From Methylococcus sp. EFPC2 (GTDB lineage Bacteria > Pseudomonadota > Gammaproteobacteria > Methylococcales > Methylococcaceae): a DNA stretch of 64,000 nt. The position numbers and the translations under genes were made by a program. Location: contig NZ_CP070491.1 in assembly GCF_016925495.1 (NCBI RefSeq), forward strand, positions 1,922,001 to 1,986,000, in the 5' to 3' direction. Positions 36,113 to 46,861 of this stretch are shown piece after piece (position 1 is the stretch's first letter; every line of letters starts with the position of its first letter). Under the pieces are notes generated by a model. That model ran no database searches. It saw nothing but the letters and a program-made list of their open reading frames with translations, and was not told the DNA's origin.

Positions 36113-37465
36113 ATGAAATTCGTATGCCGCCCGCTGGCCCTCGCGCTCGCGCTCGCTCTATCGCTTTCCACCGGTTCGTCCGCGGCCGGCAAGCTCGACA
36201 AGATCGGCCACATCGTCGTCATCTACCTGGAAAACCGCAGCTTCGATCATTTGTACGGCCGCTTTCCCGGCGCCGACGGACTGGATGACGCCAAGCCCCT
36301 CAACACCGTGCAGATCGATGAACGCGGCAATCCCTACGCCACGCTGCCGCCGGTGTTGAACACCTCGAAAAAACCGCTGGCGCGGGATCCCCGCTTCCCC
36401 GCCGATCTGCCCAACGGCTCCTTCGACCTCGGTCTCTACGTGAAACCGGCGGAAAAGACCGGCGATCTGACCCATCGCTTCTACCATCATCAGGCGCAGA
36501 TCAATGGCGGCAAGCTGAACCGCTTTGCCCAGGTATCCGACGCCGGCGGCCTGACCATGGGACATTACGACGGCAGCAAGCTGCCCCTATGGCAATACGC
36601 CTTGCGCTATACCCTGGCCGACCATTTCTTCCAGGCGGCCTACGGTGGTTCCTTTCTCAATCATCAATGGCTGGTGTGCGCCTGCTCGCCGTTTTTCCCC
36701 AAGGCACCGGACGGCATGAAGGCACGGCTCGGCAAAGGCGGCGAACTGGAAAAAGACGGCGAACTGACGCCGGACGGCTATGCGGTGAACTCGATCTATC
36801 CGGCCCAACCGCCCTACCCCGAGTCCAGTGCGCCGGACAAGCGATTGCCGCCGCAGACCGCGCCCACCATAGGCGATCGGCTGTCGGAAAAAGGCATTTC
36901 CTGGGCCTGGTATGCCGGCGGCTGGAACGACGCGGAAGCCGGCAAGCCGGCCGGACACTTCCAGTTCCACCACCAGCCCTTCGTCTATTACCAGCGTTAT
37001 GCGCCGGGCACGGCGGAACGCCGCGAGCACCTGAAAGATCTGACGGATTTAGAGGCCGCCATCGCCCAGGGCAATCTGCCGGCAGTGTCCTTCTACAAGC
37101 CGATAGGTGCGCTCAACGAACATCCGGGTTATGCCGACGTCGTGTCGGGCGAACAGCACATCGCGGACCTGATCGCCCGGATAGAACACAGCCCGCAATG
37201 GAAAGACACCGTCATCGTGGTCACCTATGACGAATACGGCGGCTTCTGGGACCACGTCACTCCGCCCAAGGGCGACCGCTTCGGTCCCGGCAGCCGCATC
37301 CCCGCCATCGTCATCTCGCCTTACGCCAAAAAGGGACAGGTCGACCACACCGTCTACGACACGACCTCCATCCTCAAGCTGATCGAAAACCGCTGGAATC
37401 TGACGCCCCTGGGCACGCGCGACGCAAAAGCGACTAGCCTGGAACGGGCACTGGACCTGCGATGA
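36113..37465 (+). CDS. Secreted phosphoesterase/acid phosphatase (PLC/AcpA family)
   Basis: A protein of 450 residues with a signal peptide (LALALALSLSTGSSAAG). It has the phosphoesterase-family opening HIVVIYLENRSFDHLYG (metal-binding Glu and Asn), a central GSFLNHQWLVCACSPFFP block and a C-terminal IVVTYDEYGGFWDHVTPP containing further metal ligands. Related proteins are non-hemolytic phospholipase C and acid phosphatase AcpA. Probably periplasmic, releasing phosphate from organic esters. Confidence 0.88.
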   Translation: MKFVCRPLALALALALSLSTGSSAAGKLDKIGHIVVIYLENRSFDHLYGRFPGADGLDDAKPLNTVQIDERGNPYATLPPVLNTSKKPLARDPRFPADLPNGSFDLGLYVKPAEKTGDLTHRFYHHQAQINGGKLNRFAQVSDAGGLTMGHYDGSKLPLWQYALRYTLADHFFQAAYGGSFLNHQWLVCACSPFFPKAPDGMKARLGKGGELEKDGELTPDGYAVNSIYPAQPPYPESSAPDKRLPPQTAPTIGDRLSEKGISWAWYAGGWNDAEAGKPAGHFQFHHQPFVYYQRYAPGTAERREHLKDLTDLEAAIAQGNLPAVSFYKPIGALNEHPGYADVVSGEQHIADLIARIEHSPQWKDTVIVVTYDEYGGFWDHVTPPKGDRFGPGSRIPAIVISPYAKKGQVDHTVYDTTSILKLIENRWNLTPLGTRDAKATSLERALDLR

Positions 37466-37508
37466 CGCGAACAAACCTCGCGCGCCCGCACAGAGATCGG
37501 GCGCAAGC

Positions 37509-37940
37509 TCAGGTCAATCCATAGGCGATCACGGCATAACGGCCCAGCTTGCCCAATGCGATGGCCGCCAGGCCGGCCGGGAAAGAAAACTTCAGCCAGC
37601 CGGCAGCGAAACAGAAGCCGTCCCCCACCACCGGCAGCCAAGACAACAGCAAGATGGGCAAACCGTGGCGGCGCACGGTCTCCACGGCCTTGCGCCGGCG
37701 CGGATCGTTCAGTTGTTCCAGCGGATAACGGCGTGCCGTCCAGGCCCCCAGCCACCAGGTCGTCACCGCGCCCAGGCTGTTGCCCACGGTGGCGACCGCC
37801 AGCAGCCAAGCCTGCGGCTGCTCGCCCTGGAGCAGCAGATAGGCCAGCACGGCCTCGGAACCGCCCGGCGCGATGGTCGAGGAGATGAAGGCGCTGAGGA
37901 ACAAGCCCCAGACGCCGGTGGACAGGAAAAACTGATCCAT
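37509..37940 (-). CDS. YqaA-family membrane protein
   Basis: A protein of 143 residues with four membrane segments and the VTT/SNARE-associated pattern: GLFLSAFISSTIAPGGSEAVL, AVATVGNSLGAVTTWWLG with the conserved Gly-Asn, then LLLSWLPVVGDGFCFAAG. E. coli YqaA is of this length. It may contribute to membrane homeostasis. It converges with the phosphoesterase gene. Confidence 0.9.
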   Translation of the reverse strand: MDQFFLSTGVWGLFLSAFISSTIAPGGSEAVLAYLLLQGEQPQAWLLAVATVGNSLGAVTTWWLGAWTARRYPLEQLNDPRRRKAVETVRRHGLPILLLSWLPVVGDGFCFAAGWLKFSFPAGLAAIALGKLGRYAVIAYGLT

Positions 37941-38027
37941 GCGATGAGCTCTCGTGTTGGGCCCGCGATCTTAACACCATCCCCGCGGCAGGCGGCTTCG
38001 GGCGAGGCGGGCGGGTGTGTTCTCACG

Positions 38028-38033
38028 TATAAT
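38028..38033 (+). promoter_or_regulatory. Possible -10 element for valS
   Basis: A perfect TATAAT lies 44 bases before the valS ATG. The -35 region is GC-rich and does not match consensus, so this is only a candidate. Confidence 0.35.
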
Positions 38034-38076
38034 CCGCGCCCATCCGAATACTCCGAACCAAGCCAATTTCGTACGC

Positions 38077-40923
38077 ATGGATAAAACCTACGATCCGCAC
38101 GCCATCGAGCAGCGCCTCTACCAGAACTGGGAAAACCAGGGCTATTTCGCCCCGCGCGGGGAAGGTAAGCCCTACAGCATCATGATCCCGCCGCCCAACG
38201 TGACGGGCAGCCTGCACATGGGGCACGGCTTCAATAACACCATCATGGACGCGCTGATCCGCTATCACCGCATGCTGGGCGACAACACCTTGTGGCAGGT
38301 GGGCACCGACCATGCCGGCATCGCCACCCAGATGGTGGTCGAGCGGCAACTGGCAGCGCAGAACCTCACCCGATTGGACTTGGGGCGGGAAAAGTTTCTG
38401 GAAAAGGTGTGGGACTGGAAAGCCGAATCCGGCGGCACCATCACCCGCCAGCTGCGCCGCCTGGGCTCCTCGGTCGACTGGAGCCGCGAGCGCTTCACCA
38501 TGGACGAAGGCCTGTCGCGCGCCGTGCAGGAAGCTTTCGTGCGCCTCTACGACGACGGCCTGATCTACCGCGGCAAGCGTCTGGTGAACTGGGACCCCAA
38601 GCTGCACACCGCCATCTCCGACCTGGAAGTGGTCAGCGAGGAGGAGCAGGGCAGCCTGTGGCATTTCCGCTATCCCCTGGCCGACGGCTCGGGCCATCTG
38701 GTGGTCGCCACCACCCGTCCCGAAACCATGCTGGGCGACACGGCCGTCGCCGTGCACCCGGAGGACGAGCGCTATAAGCACCTGATCGGCAAGACGGTGA
38801 AGCTGCCCATCACGGAGCGCGAGATTCCCATCGTCGCCGACGATTACGTCGACCCCGAATTCGGCACCGGCTGCGTGAAGATCACCCCGGCCCACGACTT
38901 CAACGACTACGAGGTCGGCAAGCGCCACAACCTACCGCTGATCAACGTATTCGACCGCGACGCCCGCATCCTGCACGAATTCACCGTGCTGACCTTCGAG
39001 AACTACGCCGGCACCCATGGCGAGAAGGCGCCCGAACGCTATGCCGGCCTCGACCGCTTCGAGGCGCGCAAACTCATCGTGGCCGAACTCGAATCGCTCG
39101 AATTGCTGGAGAAGATCGATCCGCACACGCTGAAAGTGCCGCGCGGCGACCGCTCCGGCGTGGTGGTCGAACCCTGGCTGACCGACCAGTGGTACGTCAA
39201 CGCCCGCGAACTGGCCAAGCCGGCCATCGAAGCCGTGGAGAAGGGCGACATCCGTTTCGTGCCGCAGCAGTACGAGAACCTTTATTTCGCCTGGATGCGC
39301 GACATCCAGGACTGGTGCATCTCGCGCCAGCTCTGGTGGGGCCACCGCATCCCGGCCTGGTACGACGAACAGGGCAAGGTCTACGTCGGCCGCAACGAGG
39401 CCGAAGTGCGCGAGAAATACAGCCTGAACGGTGATTTCGCCCTGCGCCAGGACGAGGACGTGCTGGACACCTGGTTCTCCTCGGCGCTGTGGACCTTCTC
39501 CACCCTGGGTTGGCCGGATCAGACACCGGAACTCCAGACCTTCCACCCGACCAACGTACTGGTCACCGGCTTCGACATCATCTTCTTCTGGGTGGCGCGC
39601 ATGGTCATGATGACGATGCACTTCATGAAACACCCGGACGGCACACCGCAAGTGCCTTTCAAGGTGGTCTACGTGCACGGCCTGGTGCGCGACGGGGAAG
39701 GCCAGAAGATGTCCAAGTCCAAGGGCAACGTGCTGGACCCGCTGGATCTGATCGACGGCATCAGCCTGGACGACCTGGTGGCCAAGCGCACCAGTGGGCT
39801 GATGCAGCCGCAGATGGCGGAGAAGATCGGCAAGCGCACCCGCAAGGAGTTCCCGGACGGCATCGCCGCCTACGGCACCGACGCCCTGCGCTTCACCTTC
39901 GCCTCCCTGGCCGCCACCGGCCGCGACATCAAGTTCGACATGGGGCGCGTCGAAGGCTACCGCAACTTCTGCAACAAGCTGTGGAACGCCGCCCGCTATG
40001 TGCTGATGAACACCGAGGGACACGACTGCGGGCAACTACCCTCACCCCAACCCCTCTCCCAAGGGGAGAGGGGATTAAGTCTACCGGACCGCTGGATATT
40101 GAGCCGCTTGCAGCTCACCGCCCGTTCGGTCGCCGAGGCCTTCGAGGGCTACCGCTTCGATCTGGCCGCCCAGGCCATCTACGAATTCACCTGGAACGAA
40201 TACTGCGACTGGTACCTGGAACTGGCCAAGGTGGTGCTGAATCAGGGCGACGAAGCCGGCCGGCGCGGCACGCGGCAAACTCTGGTGCGGGTGTTGGAAT
40301 CCCTGTTGCGCCTGACCCATCCGCTGATGCCCTACATCACCGAGGAAATCTGGCAGCGCGTCGCGCCCCTGGCCGGCGCCACCGGACCTTCCCTCATGCT
40401 GCAAGCCTATCCGCAAACCGACGAGAGCCTGATCGACGAAGCGGCGGAAACCGAGATCGCCTGGGTGATGAATTTCATCCTGGGGGTGAGGCGCATACGC
40501 GGCGAGATGAATATCGCCCCGAGCAAGCGCATCCCGGTCCTGCTGGAAAACGGCGGCGCTCAGGAGCGCCAGTGGCTGGACGACAACCGCAGCCTCATCC
40601 TCGATCTGGCCCGTGTGGAGGAGATCCGCTGGCTGGACGCGGGCGAACCGGCACCGGAATCGGCCATCGCCCTGCTGGGCGAACTGCGTATCCTCATTCC
40701 CATGCGCGGGCTGATCGACAAGGATGCCGAACTGGCCCGCCTCAACAAAGAAATCCAGCGCATCGAAAAAGATCTGCCGCGCATCGAAGGCAAGCTGAGC
40801 GATCCCGCCTTCATCGGCAAGGCACCACCCCAGGTCGTCGAAAAGGAACAGGCCAAGCTGGCGGAACTGCGCGCCAGCCTCCAGCAACTGAAGGATCAGG
40901 CGGTACGGATCGGCGCGTTGTGA
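38077..40923 (+). CDS. valS: Valyl-tRNA synthetase with an in-frame palindromic insert
   Basis: Class I aminoacyl-tRNA synthetase of 948 residues that charges tRNA-Val. It starts [18 protein letters not shown] and carries the HIGH-type motif ([14 protein letters not shown]), the editing domain ([10 protein letters not shown]), KMSKSKGN, an anticodon-binding domain and the C-terminal coiled coil. Residues about 648-668 include a peptide ([14 protein letters not shown]) encoded by a REP-like palindrome (listed separately) between the catalytic core and the anticodon-binding domain. This segment is absent from ordinary ValS. The frame is intact, so the enzyme is presumably functional. Confidence 0.97.
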   Translation: MDKTYDPHAIEQRLYQNWENQGYFAPRGEGKPYSIMIPPPNVTGSLHMGHGFNNTIMDALIRYHRMLGDNTLWQVGTDHAGIATQMVVERQLAAQNLTRLDLGREKFLEKVWDWKAESGGTITRQLRRLGSSVDWSRERFTMDEGLSRAVQEAFVRLYDDGLIYRGKRLVNWDPKLHTAISDLEVVSEEEQGSLWHFRYPLADGSGHLVVATTRPETMLGDTAVAVHPEDERYKHLIGKTVKLPITEREIPIVADDYVDPEFGTGCVKITPAHDFNDYEVGKRHNLPLINVFDRDARILHEFTVLTFENYAGTHGEKAPERYAGLDRFEARKLIVAELESLELLEKIDPHTLKVPRGDRSGVVVEPWLTDQWYVNARELAKPAIEAVEKGDIRFVPQQYENLYFAWMRDIQDWCISRQLWWGHRIPAWYDEQGKVYVGRNEAEVREKYSLNGDFALRQDEDVLDTWFSSALWTFSTLGWPDQTPELQTFHPTNVLVTGFDIIFFWVARMVMMTMHFMKHPDGTPQVPFKVVYVHGLVRDGEGQKMSKSKGNVLDPLDLIDGISLDDLVAKRTSGLMQPQMAEKIGKRTRKEFPDGIAAYGTDALRFTFASLAATGRDIKFDMGRVEGYRNFCNKLWNAARYVLMNTEGHDCGQLPSPQPLSQGERGLSLPDRWILSRLQLTARSVAEAFEGYRFDLAAQAIYEFTWNEYCDWYLELAKVVLNQGDEAGRRGTRQTLVRVLESLLRLTHPLMPYITEEIWQRVAPLAGATGPSLMLQAYPQTDESLIDEAAETEIAWVMNFILGVRRIRGEMNIAPSKRIPVLLENGGAQERQWLDDNRSLILDLARVEEIRWLDAGEPAPESAIALLGELRILIPMRGLIDKDAELARLNKEIQRIEKDLPRIEGKLSDPAFIGKAPPQVVEKEQAKLAELRASLQQLKDQAVRIGAL
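40036..40075. repeat. REP-like palindrome inserted in frame in valS
   Basis: The stem CCCCTCTCC/GGAGAGGGG (40051-40059, 40065-40073) is preceded by CCCTCACCCCAAC. This is a very common intergenic palindrome type in GC-rich proteobacteria, here lying inside a coding gene and read as amino acids. The length is compatible with the reading frame. Confidence 0.7.
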
Positions 40924-40948
40924 ACCGCGCGAGGCCGGCTCCCGCCCC

Positions 40949-42436
40949 ATGAACATTCCCGACCACGCGGCCGAAAAGCGCGATACGTCTTCGCTGCCCA
41001 CCACCCTGGAAGGCTGGTGCGAACGATTGCAGGAGCGGGAAATGCCGATCTTTTCGCGCACCGTCCAACGCCTGCAGGGCGCGATGGAAGACGGGCGGTC
41101 GAGCGTATTGACGGTCGCGCGCATCGTGCTGGAAGACCCGTCGCTGACCGCCAAGCTGTTGAAGCTGGGCAACACCGCCTACTACAACCCGCGTAGGCAA
41201 CCGTTGTCCACCATCAGCCGCGCCATCGTGATGATAGGCCTGAACGTCATCCACGATCTGGCGGTAGCCTGCGCCTTCATCGAAACCGTCATCAAGGGGC
41301 GCAGCAAGCCCAAGGTGCTGAAGGAAATCGCCCGCGCCCTGCATTCGGCCGTGCAGGCCAAGGCGCTCGCATCGCTGGTCGGCGAGCGTGAGCCGGAAGA
41401 AGTGTTCATCGCGGCCCTGATGCAGAACATCGGCCATATCGCATTCTGGGGCTTCGAGCAGAACAAGGGGGAGGAAATCCTGGCCCTGGTCGAAAACGGC
41501 GAACCGGAGGACAAGGCCGAGAAACAAGTCCTGGGCTTCCGGCTCCGGCAACTGGGTGCATCTCTGGCGCGCAACTGGAAATTGGGCGGCCTGACCGAAG
41601 AATCGTTCTCCGGCTCGCCGCCGACCCGCCGCATGGAGGCGATCCGGCTCGGCTGCGAAATGGCCCGGCTGGCCGAGGCCGGCTGGAACGCTCCGCAACT
41701 GGCAGCCTATCTGGAAAAACTGGCCCAGTGGTCGGGCCGGCCCGCTCAGGAAATGCTCGCGCGCGCGCAGGACAACGCCACGATCGCCATACGCCTGGCC
41801 GGGCACTTCGGGGCATCGGAAGCCGCTCCTTACATTCCGGCGCCATCCAAGACGTCGGCCGCCGCCGCCGAGCTCGCCGAGTCGAAACAACCCGCCGAGG
41901 AAATCGACGAGCATCCGGCCCGGGCCGTACAGCAGTTGATCGTCGACGACATCAGCAAGTTGATACTGGGCCAATTCGACCTGAATCTGGTGCTGGAAAG
42001 CATCATCGAAGGACTTTACCGGGTCCTGCACATGGAGCGGGTATTGTTCGCCCTGCTGACACCGGACCGCCTCACCATACGGGAGAAAACCGCCCTGGGC
42101 TGGCCGGCGATCGACGGCCGCGAGCCCATCACCCTGCCCGCCACCACCACGCCGCACAACCTGTTTTCATTCGTGCTGGAACGCAACCAGACCGTCTGGG
42201 CCGTGCCTGACGCACGCTCGCCGCTGGCCTCGCTGTATACCCAGACCTTCAAGTCGCGCATCGGAAGCCATGAATGCTTCGTCGCCCCGATAGGCTTGCA
42301 TAACAAGACGCTCGGTTTGTTCTATGTCGATCGAGCCCTCAGCCACACGCCCATGACGCGCGAACAATTCGACGGTTTCCGCCAGCTCACCCAGCAGGCC
42401 AATATCGCGCTCAAATTGTCGCAGTCGCCCGTCTGA
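40949..42436 (+). CDS. HDOD-GAF signalling protein
   Basis: A cytoplasmic protein of 495 residues. An N-terminal HDOD domain (about 30-290) has [38 protein letters not shown] and [13 protein letters not shown]; a C-terminal GAF domain (about 335-490) has the [27 protein letters not shown] start and [22 protein letters not shown] proteins act in signalling and usually lack phosphodiesterase activity; GAF domains bind small molecules. It starts 25 bases after valS but is functionally unrelated. Confidence 0.9.
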   Translation: MNIPDHAAEKRDTSSLPTTLEGWCERLQEREMPIFSRTVQRLQGAMEDGRSSVLTVARIVLEDPSLTAKLLKLGNTAYYNPRRQPLSTISRAIVMIGLNVIHDLAVACAFIETVIKGRSKPKVLKEIARALHSAVQAKALASLVGEREPEEVFIAALMQNIGHIAFWGFEQNKGEEILALVENGEPEDKAEKQVLGFRLRQLGASLARNWKLGGLTEESFSGSPPTRRMEAIRLGCEMARLAEAGWNAPQLAAYLEKLAQWSGRPAQEMLARAQDNATIAIRLAGHFGASEAAPYIPAPSKTSAAAAELAESKQPAEEIDEHPARAVQQLIVDDISKLILGQFDLNLVLESIIEGLYRVLHMERVLFALLTPDRLTIREKTALGWPAIDGREPITLPATTTPHNLFSFVLERNQTVWAVPDARSPLASLYTQTFKSRIGSHECFVAPIGLHNKTLGLFYVDRALSHTPMTREQFDGFRQLTQQANIALKLSQSPV

Positions 42437-43334
42437 CGACTTCCGCCGCCAGGCACAGCGCCAGCCACAGACCCGTACCGAATCGCACCAGTTCCATGGC
42501 CCTCGTTATGTCGCCGGCCGTGGCCGGGCGCCCCTGACCTATGCCGGGGCGCTCATGCCTCACGCCCCGGTAAGTCGCCGCCCCTCCCAGGCGCAAACCC
42601 AAAGCCCCCGCGCCGGATGTCATGACCGGCCCGGCGTTCGGGCTTTCCCAGCGACCGGCCTGAGTGCGCCAGCAGCGCAAGGCCACACGGAAATGCCCTA
42701 GCGAGGCATAGGTCAAGGCCGTCAGGCGGGCCGGCAGATAGTTCAACACATCGTCCAGACGCGCGGCGGCCCAGCCGAAGTGTATAAACCGCTCGCTCTT
42801 ATAGCCCCACATCGCGTCCAGGGTGTTGGCCAGACGGTACAGCACGACGCCCGGCGCCCCGGCCACGCCGAACCAGAACAGCGCGCCGAACACCGCGTCG
42901 TTGCCGTTCTCCAGCACCGACTCGACGGTTGCCCGGGCGACCTCGTCCGAGCTCATGTCGCCGGTATCCCGGCTCACCAGGCAAGCGACCCGACGCCGGG
43001 CCTCGATCCTGTCGTTCGCCGCAAGCGCCGTGCGGACGGCCTCGGCATGTTCGCCCAGGCTCTGCAGCCCCAACGCGAAATACAGAGCCATAACCTCGAC
43101 GATAGCGCTCAAGCCCGGCGACCGGGCCAGCCAGGCCGCCAACCCTACGGGCGGCGCCGTGAGCAGGACGACGGCCAGGCAGCCGCGCAGGCGCCCGGCT
43201 TTCCGGCCCCGATTCAGGCGGCCTTCCAGATCAGACGCCAGCCGACCGAATCCCACCAGCGGGTGAAACCGGCGCGGCTCGCCCAGCAAGCGGTCCAGCA
43301 GCACCGCGATGATGGCGGCAGCGGCGACCGTCAT
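42411..43334 (-). CDS. cbiB: Adenosylcobinamide-phosphate synthase
   Basis: Membrane enzyme of 307 residues (also called CobD in aerobic-pathway bacteria) that joins aminopropanol phosphate to adenosylcobyric acid. Characteristic stretches are [67 protein letters not shown] and [11 protein letters not shown]. The ATG at 43334 overlaps the cobB stop by four bases. It is the last gene of a three-gene cobalamin operon. Confidence 0.94.
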   Translation of the reverse strand: MTVAAAAIIAVLLDRLLGEPRRFHPLVGFGRLASDLEGRLNRGRKAGRLRGCLAVVLLTAPPVGLAAWLARSPGLSAIVEVMALYFALGLQSLGEHAEAVRTALAANDRIEARRRVACLVSRDTGDMSSDEVARATVESVLENGNDAVFGALFWFGVAGAPGVVLYRLANTLDAMWGYKSERFIHFGWAAARLDDVLNYLPARLTALTYASLGHFRVALRCWRTQAGRWESPNAGPVMTSGAGALGLRLGGAATYRGVRHERPGIGQGRPATAGDITRAMELVRFGTGLWLALCLAAEVVRRATATI

Positions 43335-44617
43335 GGCCGGAACAAGGCCGCCACGGCTTGCGGGTTGGAGGGGAAATAAGCATGGAAAAACGAAGCGGTC
43401 AGCCGGCCGACCCGCCAAACGGCTTCCGGCCTGCCGTGATGCCGAGCGGCCCGCGTATGCATCGCCGGCTCCAGCGCCACATCGGCTCGCGCATGGTGAA
43501 AGCTGTGGCCGCGCAACTCGCCCTCGGGCAGATCGAGCGCCTGCAAGCCCAGATTGACCAGCCCGTTCTGCAGCGCGCCCTGCCCCGGCAGCAGCCCCGC
43601 CATCTCGCCGGTCCGGCCGCTCGCATCGGCGAGCGATTCGAGCAGATAAAGCAGGCCGCCGCATTCCGCCCACAGCGGCTTGCCGGCCCTGCAATGGGCG
43701 CGCAACGAGTCCTTGAGCCGGCGGTTTTCCGCCAGCGCGGACAAGTGCAGTTCCGGATAACCGCCGGGCAGCCAGACCGCGTCGGCCTCAGGCAGGGTGT
43801 CGCCGGCCAGCGGCGAGAAGAAAAGCAGTTCGGCACCGAGCGCGCGCAAGACATCCAGGTTGGCCGGATAAAGGAAGGCGAAAGCGGCGTCGCGGGCCAC
43901 CGCGATGCGCACACCATCCAGCAATCGCGGAAGCGGCTCGGTTTCGGTGGCGTGAAAATCCACCGGCTCGGGCAAAGCGTCCGCCCAAGCGGCATCCAGC
44001 GCGGCCGCGGCATGGTCGAGCCGAGCGTCCAGGTCGGCGATCTCCTGCGACTGCACCAGCCCCAGATGACGCTCGGGCAGGGCCAGTTCGGCGGATCGCG
44101 GCAGGGTACCGAAGAATCGAAGACCCGGAGGCAGACTCTCCCGCAGCATCGCCGCATGGCTCTCGCTGCCGACCCGGTTGGCCAGCACGCCGGCGAACGG
44201 GAGACCGGGACGAAAAGTCGCCAATCCATGGGCGAGGGCGCCGAAAGTCTGCGCCATGGCGGAAGCCTCGATCACCGCCAGCACCGGTATGCCGAACAGC
44301 GCAGCCAGATCGGCGCTGGAGGGCGTGCCGTCGTACAAGCCCATCACGCCTTCGACCAGGATCAAGTCGGCCTCGCCGGCCGCGGCGCTCAGCAACTCCC
44401 GGCAGTGGACTTCCCCGCCCATCCAGAGATCGAGGTTGTACACCGAAGCGCCGCTGGCGCGCTCCAGTATCATGGGGTCGAGAAAGTCCGGCCCGGTCTT
44501 GAACACCCGCATCCGTCGCCCGCGATTGCGGTGGAAGCGGGCCAGGGCCGCGGTGACCGTGGTCTTGCCCTGGCCCGAGGCCGGTGCCGAGATCAGCAGT
44601 GCCGGACAGCCGCTCAT
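43331..44617 (-). CDS. cobB: Cobyrinate a,c-diamide synthase
   Basis: Enzyme of 428 residues that amidates cobyrinic or hydrogenobyrinic acid using glutamine and ATP (CobB/CbiA family). The N-terminal P-loop is [14 protein letters not shown]; later blocks are [23 protein letters not shown] and the glutaminase domain with [10 protein letters not shown] and the [13 protein letters not shown] nucleophile cysteine. Four-base overlaps with bluB upstream and cbiB downstream show tight coupling. Confidence 0.95.
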   Translation of the reverse strand: MSGCPALLISAPASGQGKTTVTAALARFHRNRGRRMRVFKTGPDFLDPMILERASGASVYNLDLWMGGEVHCRELLSAAAGEADLILVEGVMGLYDGTPSSADLAALFGIPVLAVIEASAMAQTFGALAHGLATFRPGLPFAGVLANRVGSESHAAMLRESLPPGLRFFGTLPRSAELALPERHLGLVQSQEIADLDARLDHAAAALDAAWADALPEPVDFHATETEPLPRLLDGVRIAVARDAAFAFLYPANLDVLRALGAELLFFSPLAGDTLPEADAVWLPGGYPELHLSALAENRRLKDSLRAHCRAGKPLWAECGGLLYLLESLADASGRTGEMAGLLPGQGALQNGLVNLGLQALDLPEGELRGHSFHHARADVALEPAMHTRAARHHGRPEAVWRVGRLTASFFHAYFPSNPQAVAALFRP

Positions 44618-45264
44618 GGAACGGCCCTCCCCCAGCGGTTCTCGAACACCAGTTCGTCCAGGTTACGCCTGTGGTCCCAGCCTGCCGTTTCCAGCATGGG
44701 CTCGGGATAAAAAGCCTCGACATGGCCCAGACACAAGACCGCCATGGGCCGCGCGCCTTCCGGAAAATCCAGCAAACGCGCCAGTTCGTCCGGCTCGAAC
44801 AGCGACACCCAGCCCAGGCCCAAACCTTCGGCGCGGGCCGCCAGCCAAAGATTCTGGATGGCGCAGGCCACCGAGCATAAATCCATCTCGGGCAGGGTGC
44901 GCCGGCCCAGCACGTAGCGTTCCCGCCCCTCGCACAAGGCCGCGACCAGCAGTTCCCCGCATTCGCGTATGCCATCCAATTTCAAACGCAAGACTTCATC
45001 GGTCCGGCTTACGCAGGCCTCGGCGGTGGCCTTATGCTCCCGCTCAGCCAGGGCGTGGATGGCCAGACGCAGTTCGCGATCGGCGATGCGGATGAAGCGC
45101 CAGGGTTGCATGTATCCCACCGAAGGGCCCTGATGCGCGGCCTCCAGCAAGCGGCGCAGCACGGCGGGGTCGACCGGGTCGCGCGTGAAATGGCGCATGT
45201 CGCGCCGCTCGCGGATGACGCGGTAAACGGCGTCCCGCTCTCCCGGACTATAGGCTGCACTCAT
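44614..45264 (-). CDS. bluB: 5,6-dimethylbenzimidazole synthase
   Basis: Nitroreductase-like flavoenzyme of 216 residues that cannibalises FMNH2 with oxygen to form dimethylbenzimidazole, the lower ligand of B12. Motifs are RRDMRHFTRDPVDPAVL, AAHQGPSVGYMQPWRFIRI and LGLGWVSLFEPDEL. An in-frame GTG at 45276 is an alternative start. Its presence with cobB and cbiB shows aerobic synthesis of true B12. No cobalamin riboswitch is visible in the 130 bases before the divergent acetyltransferase gene. Confidence 0.93.
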   Translation of the reverse strand: MSAAYSPGERDAVYRVIRERRDMRHFTRDPVDPAVLRRLLEAAHQGPSVGYMQPWRFIRIADRELRLAIHALAEREHKATAEACVSRTDEVLRLKLDGIRECGELLVAALCEGRERYVLGRRTLPEMDLCSVACAIQNLWLAARAEGLGLGWVSLFEPDELARLLDFPEGARPMAVLCLGHVEAFYPEPMLETAGWDHRRNLDELVFENRWGRAVP

Positions 45265-45394
45265 GAATTCGAACACCGAGAATGTGAACCGTCGTCTCGC
45301 GCTGGGAGACGAAAAACGGCGGCCCTTATATCATGCCCAGACTAGATTTGCCTGTCCGCTACCGGTCCTCTTACGATGCTTGCGTAGAAAAGCG

Positions 45395-45874
45395 ATGACG
45401 AAGAAGCTGACGATACGAAGCGCAAGCCCGGACGATGCCGGCGAAATCGCGGCCATGACCGGCGCCTTGCTGGACGAAATCACACAAGCCATGGGAGCCC
45501 GGGTTTTTGATTTCAATCTCGACGAGAGCGTTGCCAGGCTCAAGGACTTTCTCGACCGGGAAATATATTTCGTTTTCCTGGCCCTCGACGGGGATGGAGA
45601 AGCCGCGGGATTCGTGGCGCTCTACGAAAGCCATGCCCTGTATGCCGGCGGGGCTTTCGGCACCATCGCGGAGTTCTATGTCCGTCCTCCGTTCCGCTCG
45701 CTGGGCATGGGGCGAGGCCTGCTGGAGCGGGCCAAAGCTTGCGGCCGTGCGCGCGGCTGGACGCGCCTGGAGGTCACGACTCCGCCGCTCCCGCAATTCG
45801 AGCCTGCATTGGCTTTTTATGAGCGTGAGGGATTTTCCGTCACGGGCGGCCGTAAAATGAAGGCGGCGCTGTGA
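45395..45874 (+). CDS. GNAT-family N-acetyltransferase
   Basis: A protein of 159 residues with the GNAT fold: LTIRSASPDDAGEIAAM opening, a central strand ending TIAEFYVRPPFRSLGMGRGLLERAKACGRARG that includes the acetyl-CoA loop R-x-x-G-x-G/A (RSLGMG), and LAFYEREGFSVTG near the end. The substrate is unknown. It is transcribed divergently from bluB. Confidence 0.88.
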   Translation: MTKKLTIRSASPDDAGEIAAMTGALLDEITQAMGARVFDFNLDESVARLKDFLDREIYFVFLALDGDGEAAGFVALYESHALYAGGAFGTIAEFYVRPPFRSLGMGRGLLERAKACGRARGWTRLEVTTPPLPQFEPALAFYEREGFSVTGGRKMKAAL

Positions 45875-45985
45875 TTTCATCCTCGATCGAGCCGGTGCGG
45901 CTTCCCTGGCGGCCTTATTCGGACGTCGAGCGGTGTGGACCCTGACCGGCTGCCAGGCAACCCTACTTCTAACCGTGAGATCGCC

Positions 45986-46372
45986 ATGAACCGACTGCTT
46001 GCTGCCTCCGCCCTGCTCCTGGGTTTAGCCCATGCCCCGTATTGCTCGGCCGAGGACCTGCAAAAACACCCGGATGTCTTGAGCGTCGAGGTGAGAGCGA
46101 ACGGAGCAAATCGCTTCGATTTCGACGTCACGATCTCCTCGCCCTATGACACGCCGCAGCGCTACGCCGACGGCTTCCGCGTCAGCGGCACGGACGGCCG
46201 GAATTACGGCGAGCGCAAGCTGCTGCACGATCACGCCACCGAACAGCCCTTCACCCGCGATCTGTACGACGTCGACATACCGGCCGGCATACGCGCCGTG
46301 CGCGTGCAGGCGCGGGATCAACAATACGGCTACGGCGGCAAAACCGTGGAAGTGGCGTTACCGGGACGTTGA
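45986..46372 (+). CDS. Small conserved periplasmic protein
   Basis: A protein of 128 residues with a signal peptide (LLAASALLLGLAHAPYCSAED) and a beta-rich mature part (VSVEVRANGANRFDFDVTISSPYDTPQRYADGFRV). No enzyme motif is visible; the DVDIPAGIRAVRVQARDQQYGYGGK segment resembles a carbohydrate-binding or immunoglobulin-like edge. The last bases overlap the next gene. Confidence 0.75.
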   Translation: MNRLLAASALLLGLAHAPYCSAEDLQKHPDVLSVEVRANGANRFDFDVTISSPYDTPQRYADGFRVSGTDGRNYGERKLLHDHATEQPFTRDLYDVDIPAGIRAVRVQARDQQYGYGGKTVEVALPGR

Positions 46373-46848
46373 GCGGCGCCGTGCTGCGCGTGGGCCTCAT
46401 CTCCGATACGCACGGGCTGCTGCGTCCCGAGGCGCTCGCGTTTTTGCGCGGCTGCGAGCACATCATCCACGCCGGCGACATCGGGCACGTCGGCATCCTC
46501 GAAGAATTGCGGACGCTGGCGCCCCTGGCCCCGGTGCGCGGCAACAACGACCGGGGCGACTGGGCGCAGGGCTTGCCGGAAACCGAGTTTCTGGAGATCG
46601 GCGGCGTATATGTCTACGTCATCCACGACCTGCGGGAACTGGACATCGACCCCGGCTCCGCCGGGGTATCCGTGGTCGTGTCGGGGCACTCGCACGTGCC
46701 CCGCATCGCGGAGAAAAACGGCGTACTTTACGTCAATCCGGGCAGTTCGGGCCCCCGGCGTTTCAAGCTCCCGGTCGCCGTGGGCGAATTGATCCTTGCC
46801 GGCGGATCGGTATCGGCGCGCATCGTCGAGCTCGATCTCGGCAAATAG
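46369..46848 (+). CDS. YfcE-family metallophosphodiesterase
   Basis: A cytoplasmic protein of up to 159 residues. Phosphoesterase motifs are LISDTHGLL, HAGDIGH, VRGNNDRGDW and SGHSHVPRI, ending with the family motif YVNPGSSGPRR. The start is uncertain: TTG at 46369 overlaps the previous stop by four bases, and a GTG at 46381 is also possible. The physiological substrate is unknown. Confidence 0.9.
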   Translation: MSGAVLRVGLISDTHGLLRPEALAFLRGCEHIIHAGDIGHVGILEELRTLAPLAPVRGNNDRGDWAQGLPETEFLEIGGVYVYVIHDLRELDIDPGSAGVSVVVSGHSHVPRIAEKNGVLYVNPGSSGPRRFKLPVAVGELILAGGSVSARIVELDLGK

Positions 46849-46861
46849 GACCGCAAAGACT

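Noticed and set aside
40036-40075. Insertion sequence inside valS
   Set aside because: The inserted part is far too short, has no transposase, and keeps the reading frame. It matches a simple palindromic repeat.
39489-40952. A 487-codon frame inside valS
   Set aside because: The valS frame is fully conserved. This one is a GC-driven shadow.
45265-45394. Possible cobalamin riboswitch upstream of bluB
   Set aside because: The gap is only about 130 bases and shared with a divergent gene. No B12-box-like sequence (GCCACTG) was found.
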